Positions 6,981-17,000 of a stretch of DNA of 20,520 nucleotides are shown in pieces. The notes below the pieces were generated by a model, which saw only the letters and a program-made list of their open reading frames with translations, ran no database searches and was not told the DNA's origin. Positions within the stretch are counted from its first letter, which is position 1. Every line of letters starts with the position of its first letter. The position numbers were made by a program, and so were the translations under genes. Source of the DNA: a virus; the IMG/VR virus record IMGVR_UViG_3300030110_001695, positions 1-20,520 of that record; one strand, 5' to 3'.

Positions 6981-7231
6981 TGAGTTATAAAGCAGTGTTA
7001 ATTGCTTCTGCTACTAAAATGGCAACTAAGTTAGCAGATGAAGCAAAAGAGCAATATCAAGAAGAGCTATTGGAATATATTAAAAGTGATGACGTTGAAG
7101 AAAAAATGGCAGAATGGTTAGATGAAAAGATTAATATTCCTTTTGTCAAAGACGATAAAGAAAAACCAATCTTCAAAGAAATTGCTGATGTTGTTCAAAA
7201 AGTATTAGTACTTGTAGTTGGAAATAAATGA
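6980..7231 (+). CDS. Hypothetical acidic helical protein in the lysis-like cassette (83 aa)
   Basis: Not recognised. It is predicted to be mostly helix: an Ala/Lys-rich start (KAVLIASATKMATKLADEAK), an acidic middle (YIKSDDVEEKMAEWLDEKI) and a hydrophobic C-terminal helix (IADVVQKVLVLVVG), too short and late to be a confident membrane span. It starts with a 1-base overlap and ends 1 base before the ATG of the lysine-rich peptide gene. Because the following product is extremely basic and would be toxic if membrane-active, a cytosolic acidic partner or antagonist (for example an antiholin-like role) is conceivable, but nothing in the sequence proves it. Confidence 0.55.
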   Translation: MSYKAVLIASATKMATKLADEAKEQYQEELLEYIKSDDVEEKMAEWLDEKINIPFVKDDKEKPIFKEIADVVQKVLVLVVGNK

Positions 7232-7232
7232 T

Positions 7233-7418
7233 ATGAAGTCAATATTAATTGCATTAATACTAATTGGGACTCCGGTAAACTCTGACCCTATGCAGTCAGA
7301 GGCTGTAATAGTCGCAATGGACGATGTTAAAAAGAAAAAGAAAAAGGGTAAGAAAATCTCCGGTAAAGGCAAAAAGAAGAAGAAAGGTTTTTTCTCTAAG
7401 GTGTTTGGCTCTAAGTAA
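7233..7418 (+). CDS. Exported lysine-rich peptide (61 aa), possible disruptin-like lysis factor
   Basis: I choose the ATG at 7233, not the upstream TTG at 7218, because the product then begins with a compact signal peptide: a basic start (MKS), the hydrophobic core ILIALILIG, and TPVNS followed by Asp-Pro as a likely cleavage site. The mature part is ~44 residues. After a short acidic segment it has 16 lysines in its last 29 residues (KKKKKKGKK, then KGKKKKKGFFSKVFGSK), ending in an amphipathic GFFSKVFG tail like those of antimicrobial peptides. An exported cationic peptide at the end of a holin/spanin-like gene run recalls disruptins, phage cationic peptides that disrupt the outer membrane during lysis (described for coliphage phiKT). 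The similarity is in properties only. It is coupled to the next virion gene (TAATG at 7416-7420). Confidence 0.65.
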   Translation: MKSILIALILIGTPVNSDPMQSEAVIVAMDDVKKKKKKGKKISGKGKKKKKGFFSKVFGSK

Positions 7419-9931
7419 TGCCTAAACAGCTTTACAGGCTAAACGACTTTAGCGGTGGTTTAAACAAACTTAAAGACGGTGCCGATATACAAGACAATGA
7501 AGTCCAAGAGGCTCAGAATGTAATGTTTAATGTTTATGGTGGTATACAGCCAGCATATTCATTGGCACAAACTGGCAATAAGATTTCAGCGTATCAAGCC
7601 GATGAGGTTGCAACGGTACAGCCGGGATATGGATTAGGTTTTTTTGAGACGGATTACATTAGAGATGGGGTAACTGTTTCACGAACCAGCGGTATTACAG
7701 GAACTGCTGATAGCGAAGGTTCTGCCACTGGTTTTATAGGTAGAACTAATAGTAGTTATGGTACTACTATGGTGGAGTTAGAATATAGAGATAGTGGAGC
7801 TCAACAAAATTTAGCGTCTTCCTTTCCAATAGGCTCCACTATTTTACTGACGGTTTCAACTTTTATTTCAGATGCTATAAGACCTAATGGTCAGGGTATA
7901 TACCGTGTCGTTAATGTAAATGGTAATAATATAGTCTTTGACAGGGTTATTGACATTGCATTAGAGGGAGGGACTCCTCAAAATTATTGGGGAGCTACCT
8001 TAAAAGGAGTTTCTTTGGGTGACCAAGTTATTTTGGTCGCTAATCCTGCTGACCACAATATAGATGTATTTTCTGTTGATGCTAATAATTATACACATAA
8101 TGTAATTACATTAAATTCAACAAGTATTTCTGGAGTTACTTCTAAAGTTAAGTATTACAAAGTAGAAGATTCTATACGATGCTGTGATACCTCTGAAAAA
8201 AATAGCTCTAAAATACAATGGTATGGATGGATACAGAGAAGGCATTTTAGCAACCTCAGTAATACCGGCACGACTACTGATGATAATTCTTATATGGATT
8301 ACTTCGCAAAAGATAATGACCTTGCAAGGCCTACAGAAGATGATTTAGCATCTACTTCAAGCACTTCTAGTGCAGTTTCAACCTATCCTGCCAGTGCTGG
8401 AACCGGCTTTGAAATAGCTATAACAACTAGGACTGATTTATCGGGTTTAATAGAAGAAGGGGTTTACGAGCTTGCATCTACCTTTATATATGATGGTAAC
8501 CAAGAATCTCTACCAACTGCTTATGCCAATACTCATAGCGTAGCTGGTCGCAATGAACTTACAGCCCTGTCTATAAACATAGGTGCTAAAGGGCCATACG
8601 ACCCTAGAATATCAGGTGGTAGGATATACATAAGAAAGCAAGGTGACGATTCTGAATATGTTATGCTTATTGATATTGACCTTACGAAGGGGTGTAGGAC
8701 TAGACTATCTGATGACTTTACTGCTTGGCATGATGCCGGTAGCTCTACCTATAATTGCCCTACAGCAACAGCTTCTGCAAATTTTGAAGTAACAGAATTA
8801 GGATTTATAACGTATGAAGTTTTAAATGGTTATTCTTCAAGTATATTTAGCAATGCTCTTGGTGACCAAGGAGAACATTGGAGGGATTCCGCTACTTCAA
8901 ATGATAGGGTATTTATTTGCAATGTTACAATGAAAGATGAAGGTACTGGAACTTCCAAATCTGATTCTGTTTTAAAAAATTATCCAGATAGAATAATGTA
9001 TTCAATGCCAAACCGTTATGATACTTTTCCTTCTGAAAACTCTATTGAAACGGCCAAAGGAGATGCTGATATATATGTTGCTATAGATGCTTACGCTGAT
9101 AGACTTCTTGCTTTTAAAAATTATAGCGTTGATATAATAAATATATCTGGAGATGACAAGAATTGGTTTTTAGAAGAAAGTAGGCAGTATCAAGGAGTTG
9201 CACATCCAGAAGCGGTAAAAAGAACTCAGTATGGTCTTGTTTGGGTTAACGAACAAGGTCTTTATTTATACGATGGGTCTAGTATTAAAAATTTAAAAGA
9301 ACAAAAGATAAGCGACGATGTATGGTCTACTCATGTAAGTTCATCATCTTCAATAGTATATGACCAACAAGCATCTATGGTGTTTGTAGTGAAGAATATG
9401 GGCTCAGATGGCGATGCTTATATGTGTGATTTAAAAAAGGGTAATTTTACACTTATAAAAGATTTTGTTTTAGATGCAAATGATGGAGTTACCAACTCTG
9501 TTGATGGGGCAGGCAATAGAACTTACATAGCACATGATAGTGGTAGTGCTGTAGATATATATCAAGTAAGAAGAGATGTAGTTGCCGCTACGAATACAAA
9601 ATTTAGAACAAAAGATTTTGATTTTGGTAGTCCGTTTCAAGTAAAGAAAATATATTCAGTTCATATAACTTATAAATCAGATGTTGCACTTACTAATCTT
9701 TTTACAATAGTTGAAGAGGATGGAACTGCTACAGCATTAAATGGAACTATATCAGCATCTGCTACTAACTGGGCAAAAGTGCAAATAACACCCCCTGCCG
9801 CCAGCGATGGACGTACTGCTTTCGTTTGTAATAAGGCATCTATAAAGCTCGATACTTCATCTACATCTGCAAAGGTTTATATAAACGACATAAGTATCGA
9901 ATATAGAGTTTTGTACCGTAAAGGCGTATAG
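7418..9931 (+). CDS. Large tail hub/nozzle-like structural protein (837 aa)
   Basis: It begins LYRLNDFSGGLN, the F-x-GGLN opening typical of large phage tail or DNA-stabilisation proteins. The second half has NYPDRIMYSMPNRYDTFPSE, then DRLLAFKNYSVDIINISG, then GLVWVNEQGLYLYDG (about residues 520-630). This order (a printed-out position, a value the ribosome can see, a small Gly-Asp turn) is what beta-propeller nozzle/hub proteins such as P22 gp10 show. T7 gp12, the tail nozzle, is 794 aa and lies similarly just before the internal core genes. The C-terminus is strand-rich and ends in a conserved-looking YINDISIEYRVLYRKG. The start overlaps the peptide gene stop; the end overlaps a GTG start (TAGTG). 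Virion role is likely; the exact homology is inferred. Confidence 0.65.
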   Translation: MPKQLYRLNDFSGGLNKLKDGADIQDNEVQEAQNVMFNVYGGIQPAYSLAQTGNKISAYQADEVATVQPGYGLGFFETDYIRDGVTVSRTSGITGTADSEGSATGFIGRTNSSYGTTMVELEYRDSGAQQNLASSFPIGSTILLTVSTFISDAIRPNGQGIYRVVNVNGNNIVFDRVIDIALEGGTPQNYWGATLKGVSLGDQVILVANPADHNIDVFSVDANNYTHNVITLNSTSISGVTSKVKYYKVEDSIRCCDTSEKNSSKIQWYGWIQRRHFSNLSNTGTTTDDNSYMDYFAKDNDLARPTEDDLASTSSTSSAVSTYPASAGTGFEIAITTRTDLSGLIEEGVYELASTFIYDGNQESLPTAYANTHSVAGRNELTALSINIGAKGPYDPRISGGRIYIRKQGDDSEYVMLIDIDLTKGCRTRLSDDFTAWHDAGSSTYNCPTATASANFEVTELGFITYEVLNGYSSSIFSNALGDQGEHWRDSATSNDRVFICNVTMKDEGTGTSKSDSVLKNYPDRIMYSMPNRYDTFPSENSIETAKGDADIYVAIDAYADRLLAFKNYSVDIINISGDDKNWFLEESRQYQGVAHPEAVKRTQYGLVWVNEQGLYLYDGSSIKNLKEQKISDDVWSTHVSSSSSIVYDQQASMVFVVKNMGSDGDAYMCDLKKGNFTLIKDFVLDANDGVTNSVDGAGNRTYIAHDSGSAVDIYQVRRDVVAATNTKFRTKDFDFGSPFQVKKIYSVHITYKSDVALTNLFTIVEEDGTATALNGTISASATNWAKVQITPPAASDGRTAFVCNKASIKLDTSSTSAKVYINDISIEYRVLYRKGV

Positions 9932-10617
9932 TGGAAAGAATTAGCAGATACACAGTAAATAAAAAGCAAGATAAAATAAGAGTTGTTAACTCACAGCCAT
10001 CTGTTAATTCAATGAGGGACGGAGAAGAAGTTTTATATTTCAGTAAGAACAACCAACTCTCAAGATTTAGAAAAGAAAAGGGTATGTTGTGGCGTTCGGA
10101 TATGTCACATAGTGGAAATCATTTTATAGAAAATAAACTAACTACTACAAAATTAGAGTATCGCAAATCATTTTTAGACTATAGAGCTTTCATGCACAAC
10201 TTTGAAGATGATATAGGAACTACAAAACATTACTTGCCTTGGTGGGGAACGACTGAAAGTTCTACTGGAATGGATGACCATAGAGTTGGCTTTGTAACTC
10301 CTTTTTCTATGACTTTATATAAAGTTATTGTAAGACCTAATGATGTAACTGCATCTGCTGACATTACAATACGAGTAGAAAGGCAAGATAGTGACAACAC
10401 TGAAGACGTAGTTGCAACTGCTGTATATGACGTTTCTGAAATGGGTGCCATTACAGATGATACAAACTTTGAACTAGCTACCTCTGATTTTGATGTTGCA
10501 CCACGAGTTGAAGCGGGAAAACTATGTGGACTAAGCATGCAAGCAAGTAGTGATGTGGTTGGTGCTAGTCACGATTGGTACATTACTTCTGTATGGAAAG
10601 TGCGAGTATTAATATAA
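9931..10617 (+). CDS. Virion structural protein (228 aa, GTG start)
   Basis: Its GTG start overlaps the stop of the hub-like gene by one base (TAGTG), implying coupled translation and matched amounts. Residues 20-50 carry NSMRDGEEVLYFSKNNQLSR and then RKEKGMLWRS, a pattern I associate with tail or fibre-attachment proteins of uncultured phages. Residues about 105-228 form a beta domain (FSMTLYKVIVRPNDV, then DITIRVERQD, then the final WYITSVWKVRVL). No enzyme motif is seen. A minor tail protein that binds the hub or a fibre is the best guess. Confidence 0.6.
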   Translation: MERISRYTVNKKQDKIRVVNSQPSVNSMRDGEEVLYFSKNNQLSRFRKEKGMLWRSDMSHSGNHFIENKLTTTKLEYRKSFLDYRAFMHNFEDDIGTTKHYLPWWGTTESSTGMDDHRVGFVTPFSMTLYKVIVRPNDVTASADITIRVERQDSDNTEDVVATAVYDVSEMGAITDDTNFELATSDFDVAPRVEAGKLCGLSMQASSDVVGASHDWYITSVWKVRVLI

Positions 10618-10638
10618 ACATTTATTATATAGTAAAAA

Positions 10639-10653
10639 TTGAATTAAATTCAA
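10639..10653 (+). repeat. Short AT-rich palindrome upstream of the S74-tailed gene
   Basis: TTGAATTAAATTCAA has 7-base arms around a single central base, in the 48-base gap before the next gene. It is close to the ribosome-binding site (AAGGA about 8 bases before the ATG). It may be an operator or may be a chance AT-rich palindrome; too little to decide. Confidence 0.35.
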
Positions 10654-10665
10654 AGGAATTTTATT

Positions 10666-12162
10666 ATGCATTACAATTCAGGTAAATCTAAAAAATCAGA
10701 CCCAATGTCCTCTGGCCCAAATATGACTGGTTACTATATGGGTGATTCTTCCAGTTTATTAAACATGATGCAAACAGGTGGTCAAGCAAGTGCCGGTGCG
10801 GCCTTACTTGCTAGGAGCAGACAAAGAAGGGCAGATAGGGAGGTACTTGAGCGTATACAAAAAGAAGAAGCGGAAAGGCAAAAGAAGGGAAGTACGTTTG
10901 GCTCTCTTTTTAGAGAGGGTGCTAAATATTTAGGTGGTGCAGTGTTTGGCCCAGTGGGTAGAGTTGCTGGTGCCTATTTAGGTCAAAAAATTGGAGAGGA
11001 ATATGGTGCTGGTGACCCAGTGGATTACGATACAAGTGGTACTGTCTATGGTCAAGACCTTTTTGAAGATGTAGATGAGGCTAGTGAAGACTACACTAAA
11101 GGCATTGATGAAAGAGCGTTAGTTGCTGGTCTTGAAACTGGAGTAGACACCTTATCGAAAGCGGCTAGTCTTTTAATGGGTGGTACTGGAACAGGTTCAG
11201 AGGCTCAGTTAATGATGTCTGGATTAGATGATAGCTTTACACCTGACAGTTCTTTTTCAGGATTTACTATTGATACACCTAATATTACTCCAAGTGCTGA
11301 CATTGGCCCATTTTCTGGCCCTGTCACATTTGATTCGCAACAATATTATGATTCTTTTCCAAGTTCTACAGATGCTATTGGTGATAATTTAACAGGGGGT
11401 AGGGGGCTATCTCAAGATGACGTGTTTCCTTTTCAAGAAGGTGGCTCTGTAGATATACAAGATATCTTAAGAGAGGCAGGTATAATGGCTACTCCAAACC
11501 AATTAGCTTTGTTTGAAAAGTTTGACCCCTCTCAGTTAAATAAATTAAAAGAATCAATGAGTCAAAGCCTTTTAGGCATGAGTAGCGGAGAAGGTTTAGC
11601 AAGTGTTGGTTCTGGTTTTGGAGCTCAACAAGCCTACAAGCAAGACGTTATTGAGGGAGCACAGGAGTCTCTTTTAGATGCAACGACAGATTCTACAAAA
11701 GCATTTGCATCCAAAACCCTAGGTGAGGTTGCTAGAATGGAAGATAAAGGAGTAAATTTTCTTTCTCTTGATTTAATAAATAGATTGACTGGTACTGGTG
11801 ATACAGGCTCTACTGGCCCACAGCAAACATCACCACTTGATAGTCCCGGAGAATTTGCGGGACAGACTATTAACTATAATGGACAAACCTACTCTTGGAA
11901 TGGCTCTGAATGGCAAAATCAAAACCCTGACCCTTCATTTGGCTTATCTGATAAAAGATTAAAGAAGAATATAGAGAGCATAGGAGTTTCTGATTCCGGT
12001 ATTAATATTTATACTTTTGAATATGCGGATGAAAAGCATGGTAAGGGTAGATATAAAGGAGTAATGGCACAAGAAGTTCCTTGGGCTACTATACCTTTAG
12101 ATAGTGGTTATTTAGCAGTTGACTATAATAAAATTGACGTAGATTTTGAGAGGGTTAATTAA
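10666..12162 (+). CDS. Internal-virion-like protein with C-terminal peptidase S74 chaperone (498 aa)
   Basis: The C-terminus from residue 428 (SDKRLKKNIESIG, then YTFEYADEKHG, then YKGVMAQEVP, then AVDYNKI) is a short peptidase S74 intramolecular chaperone. In this family Ser and Lys five residues apart cleave the chaperone off after folding of a trimeric protein; here S428 and K433 match. Unlike usual hosts of this domain, the N-terminal part is not a fibre. It has a basic coiled coil (about 48-75, RSRQRRADREVLERIQKEE), Gly-rich membrane-like stretches (FGPVGRVAGAYLGQKIGEEYG, about 98-118; LVAGLETGVDTLSKAASLLMG, about 145-165), and a Ser/Gly-rich middle. It occupies the T7 gp14-like place. 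The S74 domain is confident; the virion position is inferred. Confidence 0.75.
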   Translation: MHYNSGKSKKSDPMSSGPNMTGYYMGDSSSLLNMMQTGGQASAGAALLARSRQRRADREVLERIQKEEAERQKKGSTFGSLFREGAKYLGGAVFGPVGRVAGAYLGQKIGEEYGAGDPVDYDTSGTVYGQDLFEDVDEASEDYTKGIDERALVAGLETGVDTLSKAASLLMGGTGTGSEAQLMMSGLDDSFTPDSSFSGFTIDTPNITPSADIGPFSGPVTFDSQQYYDSFPSSTDAIGDNLTGGRGLSQDDVFPFQEGGSVDIQDILREAGIMATPNQLALFEKFDPSQLNKLKESMSQSLLGMSSGEGLASVGSGFGAQQAYKQDVIEGAQESLLDATTDSTKAFASKTLGEVARMEDKGVNFLSLDLINRLTGTGDTGSTGPQQTSPLDSPGEFAGQTINYNGQTYSWNGSEWQNQNPDPSFGLSDKRLKKNIESIGVSDSGINIYTFEYADEKHGKGRYKGVMAQEVPWATIPLDSGYLAVDYNKIDVDFERVN

Positions 12163-14015
12163 TGGCTAACGGGCCTAGAACAATATATAGTAGAAGACAA
12201 CGTATGGCTCCGGGCCAGTACGACACACCACTTGCAGACTTTTTAGATAGACTGCCAGATTACGTAAATCAATTCCAACAAAATCAATTAGCGATTGGTA
12301 GGCAGAAACTACAGGAGCAGAGATATCAAGATTCTATTAGCAGGCAAAATAGATTAGATGCCGAAGCTAGGGAACAGCAGAATATTGAAAATTTAAAATA
12401 TATACAAAGGCAAAAAGAAAAAAAGGCAATTAGAGCTGGTGAAGCTTTAGATAAGGCCAAGGAGGTAAATCGTGCAGAGTATGAGTCTGTGCTAGAAGGG
12501 CTTTCAAAATATGACTATGGAGCCAAGTCAAAAACAGCAAAGACTTTTGGCTATGATACCGAAGCTCAAAATTATAGTTCATTAGCAGACACACAATTTG
12601 ACAATTTGGTTTCCAGCAGGGAAAAAATTGATAAACTTAAAAGTCTTTCGTCAACCGGTACTTATTATGATGCAAATCCAATAATGCAATCTTTTTCACC
12701 TAACGAAATTAACGAATTGAAGGAAAGAGACCCTTTGTATTATGCTGATTTTATAAAGACAAGGAATGTATTCTCAGAACAAGAAAGTACTGGCATGCGT
12801 GCTATGCCTAAAAATATATCTAATAGACTTTCTCAAGTAAATAATATTATACTAGATACGGAAAGAAAATTAATTGATGCTTATAGAGATATGAATTATG
12901 ACGTTAGGGCAATGGAAGAAGCTCTGGCTAAGGGGGAGGATTTTCAGTTGCCAGAGGCTATTAAGGAGACAATGAAATTAACAGGAGGCGACCTTAGTAA
13001 TGTGACAAGCCTTGATAGGGACTTGAAAGATTATATTAATATTAGGAATAATATTCAATCGCAATATAAAATTGTACCGCCTAAACCAAAAGAAGGCGAA
13101 GATGCTAAGATGATAAAGATGCCTGATGGTACAATGGTACCTGCGATGTGGGCAGAAACAGCCGATGATGAAATACCTTTTAATATTGCCAGACCTGATT
13201 ATGACCCATCTGAAGGAATTAAAGTACCGGAGACAGTTAATGAAGCTATAGACCAAGAAGACAGAGTAGATTCTATGTATATATTATCATCTGCTCCAGA
13301 AGATTCCCCTGAGTATAAAAAAGCAATGGAAACTTTAAGTCAGGGCAGGGATGTGGATATTACCACCCCTAAGCCTCTACCCGGATTATCTGGTTTAATA
13401 GAAAGACTTAGTGTTGCTGGTCGGGGAATAGAGGAGGGTCAAAGAGAAGACTCTGGTTTTAGAATAAATCCTAACGCATTGGCTTTTGATTTGCCACCAG
13501 AGGGAGTAGATAATCCAGAGTATTATGATAGGGTAGCACAGCAGTTTAATATAGAGGTTGATAAGTTAAGTACTCTAACTCTTCAGCCAGAACAATATGA
13601 GGGAACTGGTAAAAGAGGTGCTAATCAAAAAGCAGTAGAGCTTAACAGCTCCTTAAAGAGTCGTGACAATTTAGTTAATCAGGTAAAGGCTTTGTATAAA
13701 AAAATACCCAAAACAAAAAAATTTGCAAATCAAATTAAAAAATTTAAAGATATTATTAACAGCAACCCGACCGGGGTACAGGTAGTATTAGACAGAAAGG
13801 CACGAGGGGGTAAGGGTGCTTTTAAATTTAATAAAAGAAAGCTTAGTCAGAGTGATAAACTTTTACTTGCTGAAATAAATAAAGATTTAAACTTTGAAGA
13901 GCCTCAAGAGTCAAATCAAGACTTGCTACAAAGATTATCTAATGTCGGTGGGGCAATGGCTAGTCCAGCGGGTAGAGCTGGAATGACTTCACAGCCTATT
14001 CAGTTGTTTGAATAG
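12162..14015 (+). CDS. Internal-virion/ejection-like protein (617 aa)
   Basis: Residues about 30-95 form a long Gln/Lys/Arg-rich helix (QNQLAIGRQKLQEQRYQD, then EREQQNIENLKYIQRQKEKK-like segments), typical of proteins stacked in a virion core. The rest is hydrophilic with several further helical stretches, a Pro-rich linker (about 300-360) and a basic region near residues 500-560 (KKIPKTKKFANQIKKFKDII). In size and place it corresponds to T7 gp15 (747 aa), one of the ejected core proteins, though no sequence relation can be shown here. Its start overlaps the previous stop by one base. The downstream gene starts 7 bases after the stop without a clear ribosome-binding site. Confidence 0.6.
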   Translation: MANGPRTIYSRRQRMAPGQYDTPLADFLDRLPDYVNQFQQNQLAIGRQKLQEQRYQDSISRQNRLDAEAREQQNIENLKYIQRQKEKKAIRAGEALDKAKEVNRAEYESVLEGLSKYDYGAKSKTAKTFGYDTEAQNYSSLADTQFDNLVSSREKIDKLKSLSSTGTYYDANPIMQSFSPNEINELKERDPLYYADFIKTRNVFSEQESTGMRAMPKNISNRLSQVNNIILDTERKLIDAYRDMNYDVRAMEEALAKGEDFQLPEAIKETMKLTGGDLSNVTSLDRDLKDYINIRNNIQSQYKIVPPKPKEGEDAKMIKMPDGTMVPAMWAETADDEIPFNIARPDYDPSEGIKVPETVNEAIDQEDRVDSMYILSSAPEDSPEYKKAMETLSQGRDVDITTPKPLPGLSGLIERLSVAGRGIEEGQREDSGFRINPNALAFDLPPEGVDNPEYYDRVAQQFNIEVDKLSTLTLQPEQYEGTGKRGANQKAVELNSSLKSRDNLVNQVKALYKKIPKTKKFANQIKKFKDIINSNPTGVQVVLDRKARGGKGAFKFNKRKLSQSDKLLLAEINKDLNFEEPQESNQDLLQRLSNVGGAMASPAGRAGMTSQPIQLFE

Positions 14016-14021
14016 TGTGTT

Positions 14022-17000
14022 ATGCCTGAGTCAACAAGTAAATATTCATATTATGAAAACCTTATTAATGATTTATCAGGTGACATTAGTGATACCTCTA
14101 TTCAAAAATTACAAAACACAGGTGATTATTTAGAAGAGGCTTCTAATTACGACAATAATTTATTTGACCCCAGTGCTTTTGTCAATGCTTACAACGAAAG
14201 AGAATCTAGTTTTAAAAAATCAAAAGAAGATGAGAATCTATATGGTTTTATACCCGGAGACTGGTTACCAGACTGGGTAAAAGCTGGATACAATCAAAGC
14301 CTTACTGGCCTAGCTGAACAAGTGGCAACTGGAGATGCTAGATTTGACCTTTCTAATTATAATCCCGGTATGCTTGAAGACATTGGTGCTACTGTTATTT
14401 CTTTTTTGCAACCTTTAGATTGGGCAACTATGATAGCCACGGGTGGTGTTGGTGGATTAGCCGCTAAAACAGCTACAAAAACGGCGGTTAAAAAAGCAAT
14501 ACAACAAGGAGTCGGCAAGGGAGTAGCAGTTAGCGATGACCTCACAAGGGCTATCATTGGTAAAAATGCAGAAGAGGCTAAGAGAAGGCTTGTTTTAAAT
14601 AAAGTTCCTTTAAAGACAGCCGACCAAGTAATTAAAAAAGCTACACCAAGAGTATTAAATCAAGCTTTTCAGTCATCGGCAGTAGGAGGCACCCAGCTAG
14701 GTTTTTATAGTGGCTTGCAGTCAAGCCTTGGTCAAATAGCAGACCCAGAACAAGAATTTGACTTACTGATGAATATTAAAAACGCATCTAAGGGTGTTGT
14801 TCTTGGTTCGGTAACTGGTGCTACTGGCCCTGTAGTAAAAACAGCTTTAAAAGGATTGAGCCCTGTAACGCAAACACTAGCATCTAAAGCTGTAGAAACT
14901 GCTGAATTTGGCACAATAGCACCTATTATGGAGGGTGAACTGCCTACTATTGAAGACTATGCACATGCGGCGGGTGTTATAGGGGCTCTGGGAGCACAAA
15001 GATACGCTAGTGGCAAGCTAGTTAAGGGGTATAAAAAAATTACACAAGCTAAGAAAGATGTGAAACTCGGTTTAGATGAGGGAGCTAGAATATTAGGTCA
15101 AATTGAAACCGATATGAGAATACAGCCTAATGAGGTATTTACTGCGAGAGATGGAACAAAAGTTAGGGATATTCGTTTTGATACTAGAACAACAAAGAAA
15201 GAACAAAGAACAACCGGTATAGGAACAGAGAAGACTACCTTAACTGAAGATATAGTTAAGCTTAAAGACTTTGAAACTGGAAAAGAATTAAACCCTATTA
15301 AGTTTAGTACTTTTCAGCAAAAAGGATTTACTAGAGGGGGTAAAGGTAGCCCTGCTGAACTCACACAAAGAAGAGTAAATGGAATTTTTGAAATAAGAAA
15401 AAATTTAAACATGAACGATGCTACTTTTCAAAACAGGTCTGGCGTTATTACTGGTAAAGATTTAGTGGGTCAAAATCCAAAACGTATTGTAAAGAACATG
15501 ACACCTCTTGAACAACTTAAAATGCTAAATCAAATGAGACACGAAACAAGGGTTGTTAAGCTGAGGGAGAGAATAAAGAATAACGGATGGGAAAGCACAA
15601 TGATTCCAGACAAAACTTTGTCTGACTATCATGGAATAAAATTTCTTGACAGGGCTGGAAAAAGATTGCAAACACAGTTCTCTACGGATGTACAAAATAG
15701 AGTAAATAACGCAGATGCTAGATATTTTACTTTATTAGGTCAAATGAGCAGAAGGCTTACTGAGTTAGGTCTTGAATCTTCTGGCATGGCAAAAGCAAAG
15801 CAAGTAATTAGCACTAAAGCAAAAGAAAAAGCTAGGCAAGAGGCTGTAGACTTAGGCAGAAAACTACAAGATTCTAAGTTTGCTAATGACCCCAAGGTAA
15901 GAGAGTATAGAAAAATACTTGATGATATGTGGGAAATAGCTAGAAAGGCTGGTGTAGACCTTGGGCCCAAGGAAGAGTTTTATTTTCCTAGGGTTATAAA
16001 AGAAGACGTACTAAAGGTTTTATCTGGAGACATAGCAAAGTTAAGAGACCAAAACCCTCAGTTGTTTGCAGAAAATGCAATGTATAATAAACCTAAGTTT
16101 CAAGAAGTTGTTGGGGATATTATCTCAAAAGGAAAGCTTTCTAACGAAACATTAAATATTATCTATGAAATGGCAGGAATTAGAAGAGACCTTGCTAGGG
16201 AGCAAGTTCCTGATTTTAATTTAAGAGTGTCGCAAGCTTTTAAAAGTTTAAATACCACTGTTAATTCTCAATATCACAATATTGCAAGCCATTTAGAAAT
16301 AGCTAGAAAAGCAAAAAATTTACCTGAACGGATGCTTGAAACAGATGCTAGAATAGTTCTCGCTAAATATGCTCATCAATGGGCTAGGAGGGTTTCTAGT
16401 GTTGAGCAGTTTGGAAATAGAGGTGAATTTTGGCAACAATCAATTAGTGGATTGCGAAAGTTGGCACAAAACAAAAACAATAAATATAGTGACAAAGAAG
16501 TTAAAGTATTTAAAGAGGAGGCAAATGTTCTTGATAAGATATATAAAATCTATACTAATAACATAGAGCTTGACCCCTCTCATAATTGGAAAAGCCCTGC
16601 CGCTAGAAGAGTTTGGAATGAAATAGTAGATTTTGAAATAGGTTCTAAGATAGGACTTGGATTTGCTACGGTTCCAAACCTTACACAGCTATCAATATCT
16701 ACCGCTGTTAAAACTGGATATTATCCAGTAATAAAGGGGATGTATAAGCTAATGACATCTTCAGAATATAGAAAACTTATAAAAGAATCTGGTGTTACAA
16801 ATATATCTTTATATGAGTCTTTGGCTGGTTTAAAACCGAGTGATACATTTTTTAACAAATTTGCTGAAGGTGCAACGTGGCTATCTGGATTTAAAAAGAT
16901 AAATGAAATAAATCAGTTAGTGTCTTCTGCGGCGGCTAAAGAATGGATAGAGATGTTACAACCCATAGCACAAGGAAAAGGCACTGGCAAGTTTAAAGCA

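Noticed and set aside
7218-7232. TTG at 7218 as the start of the lysine-rich peptide
   Set aside because: It would add five polar residues in front of the signal peptide; the ATG at 7233 gives a standard signal peptide.
14022-14400. Lytic transglycosylase domain at the start of the 1303-aa protein, as in T7 gp16
   Set aside because: I could not find the expected catalytic Glu-Ser context followed by the usual Gly-rich and Tyr motifs; only size and position match.
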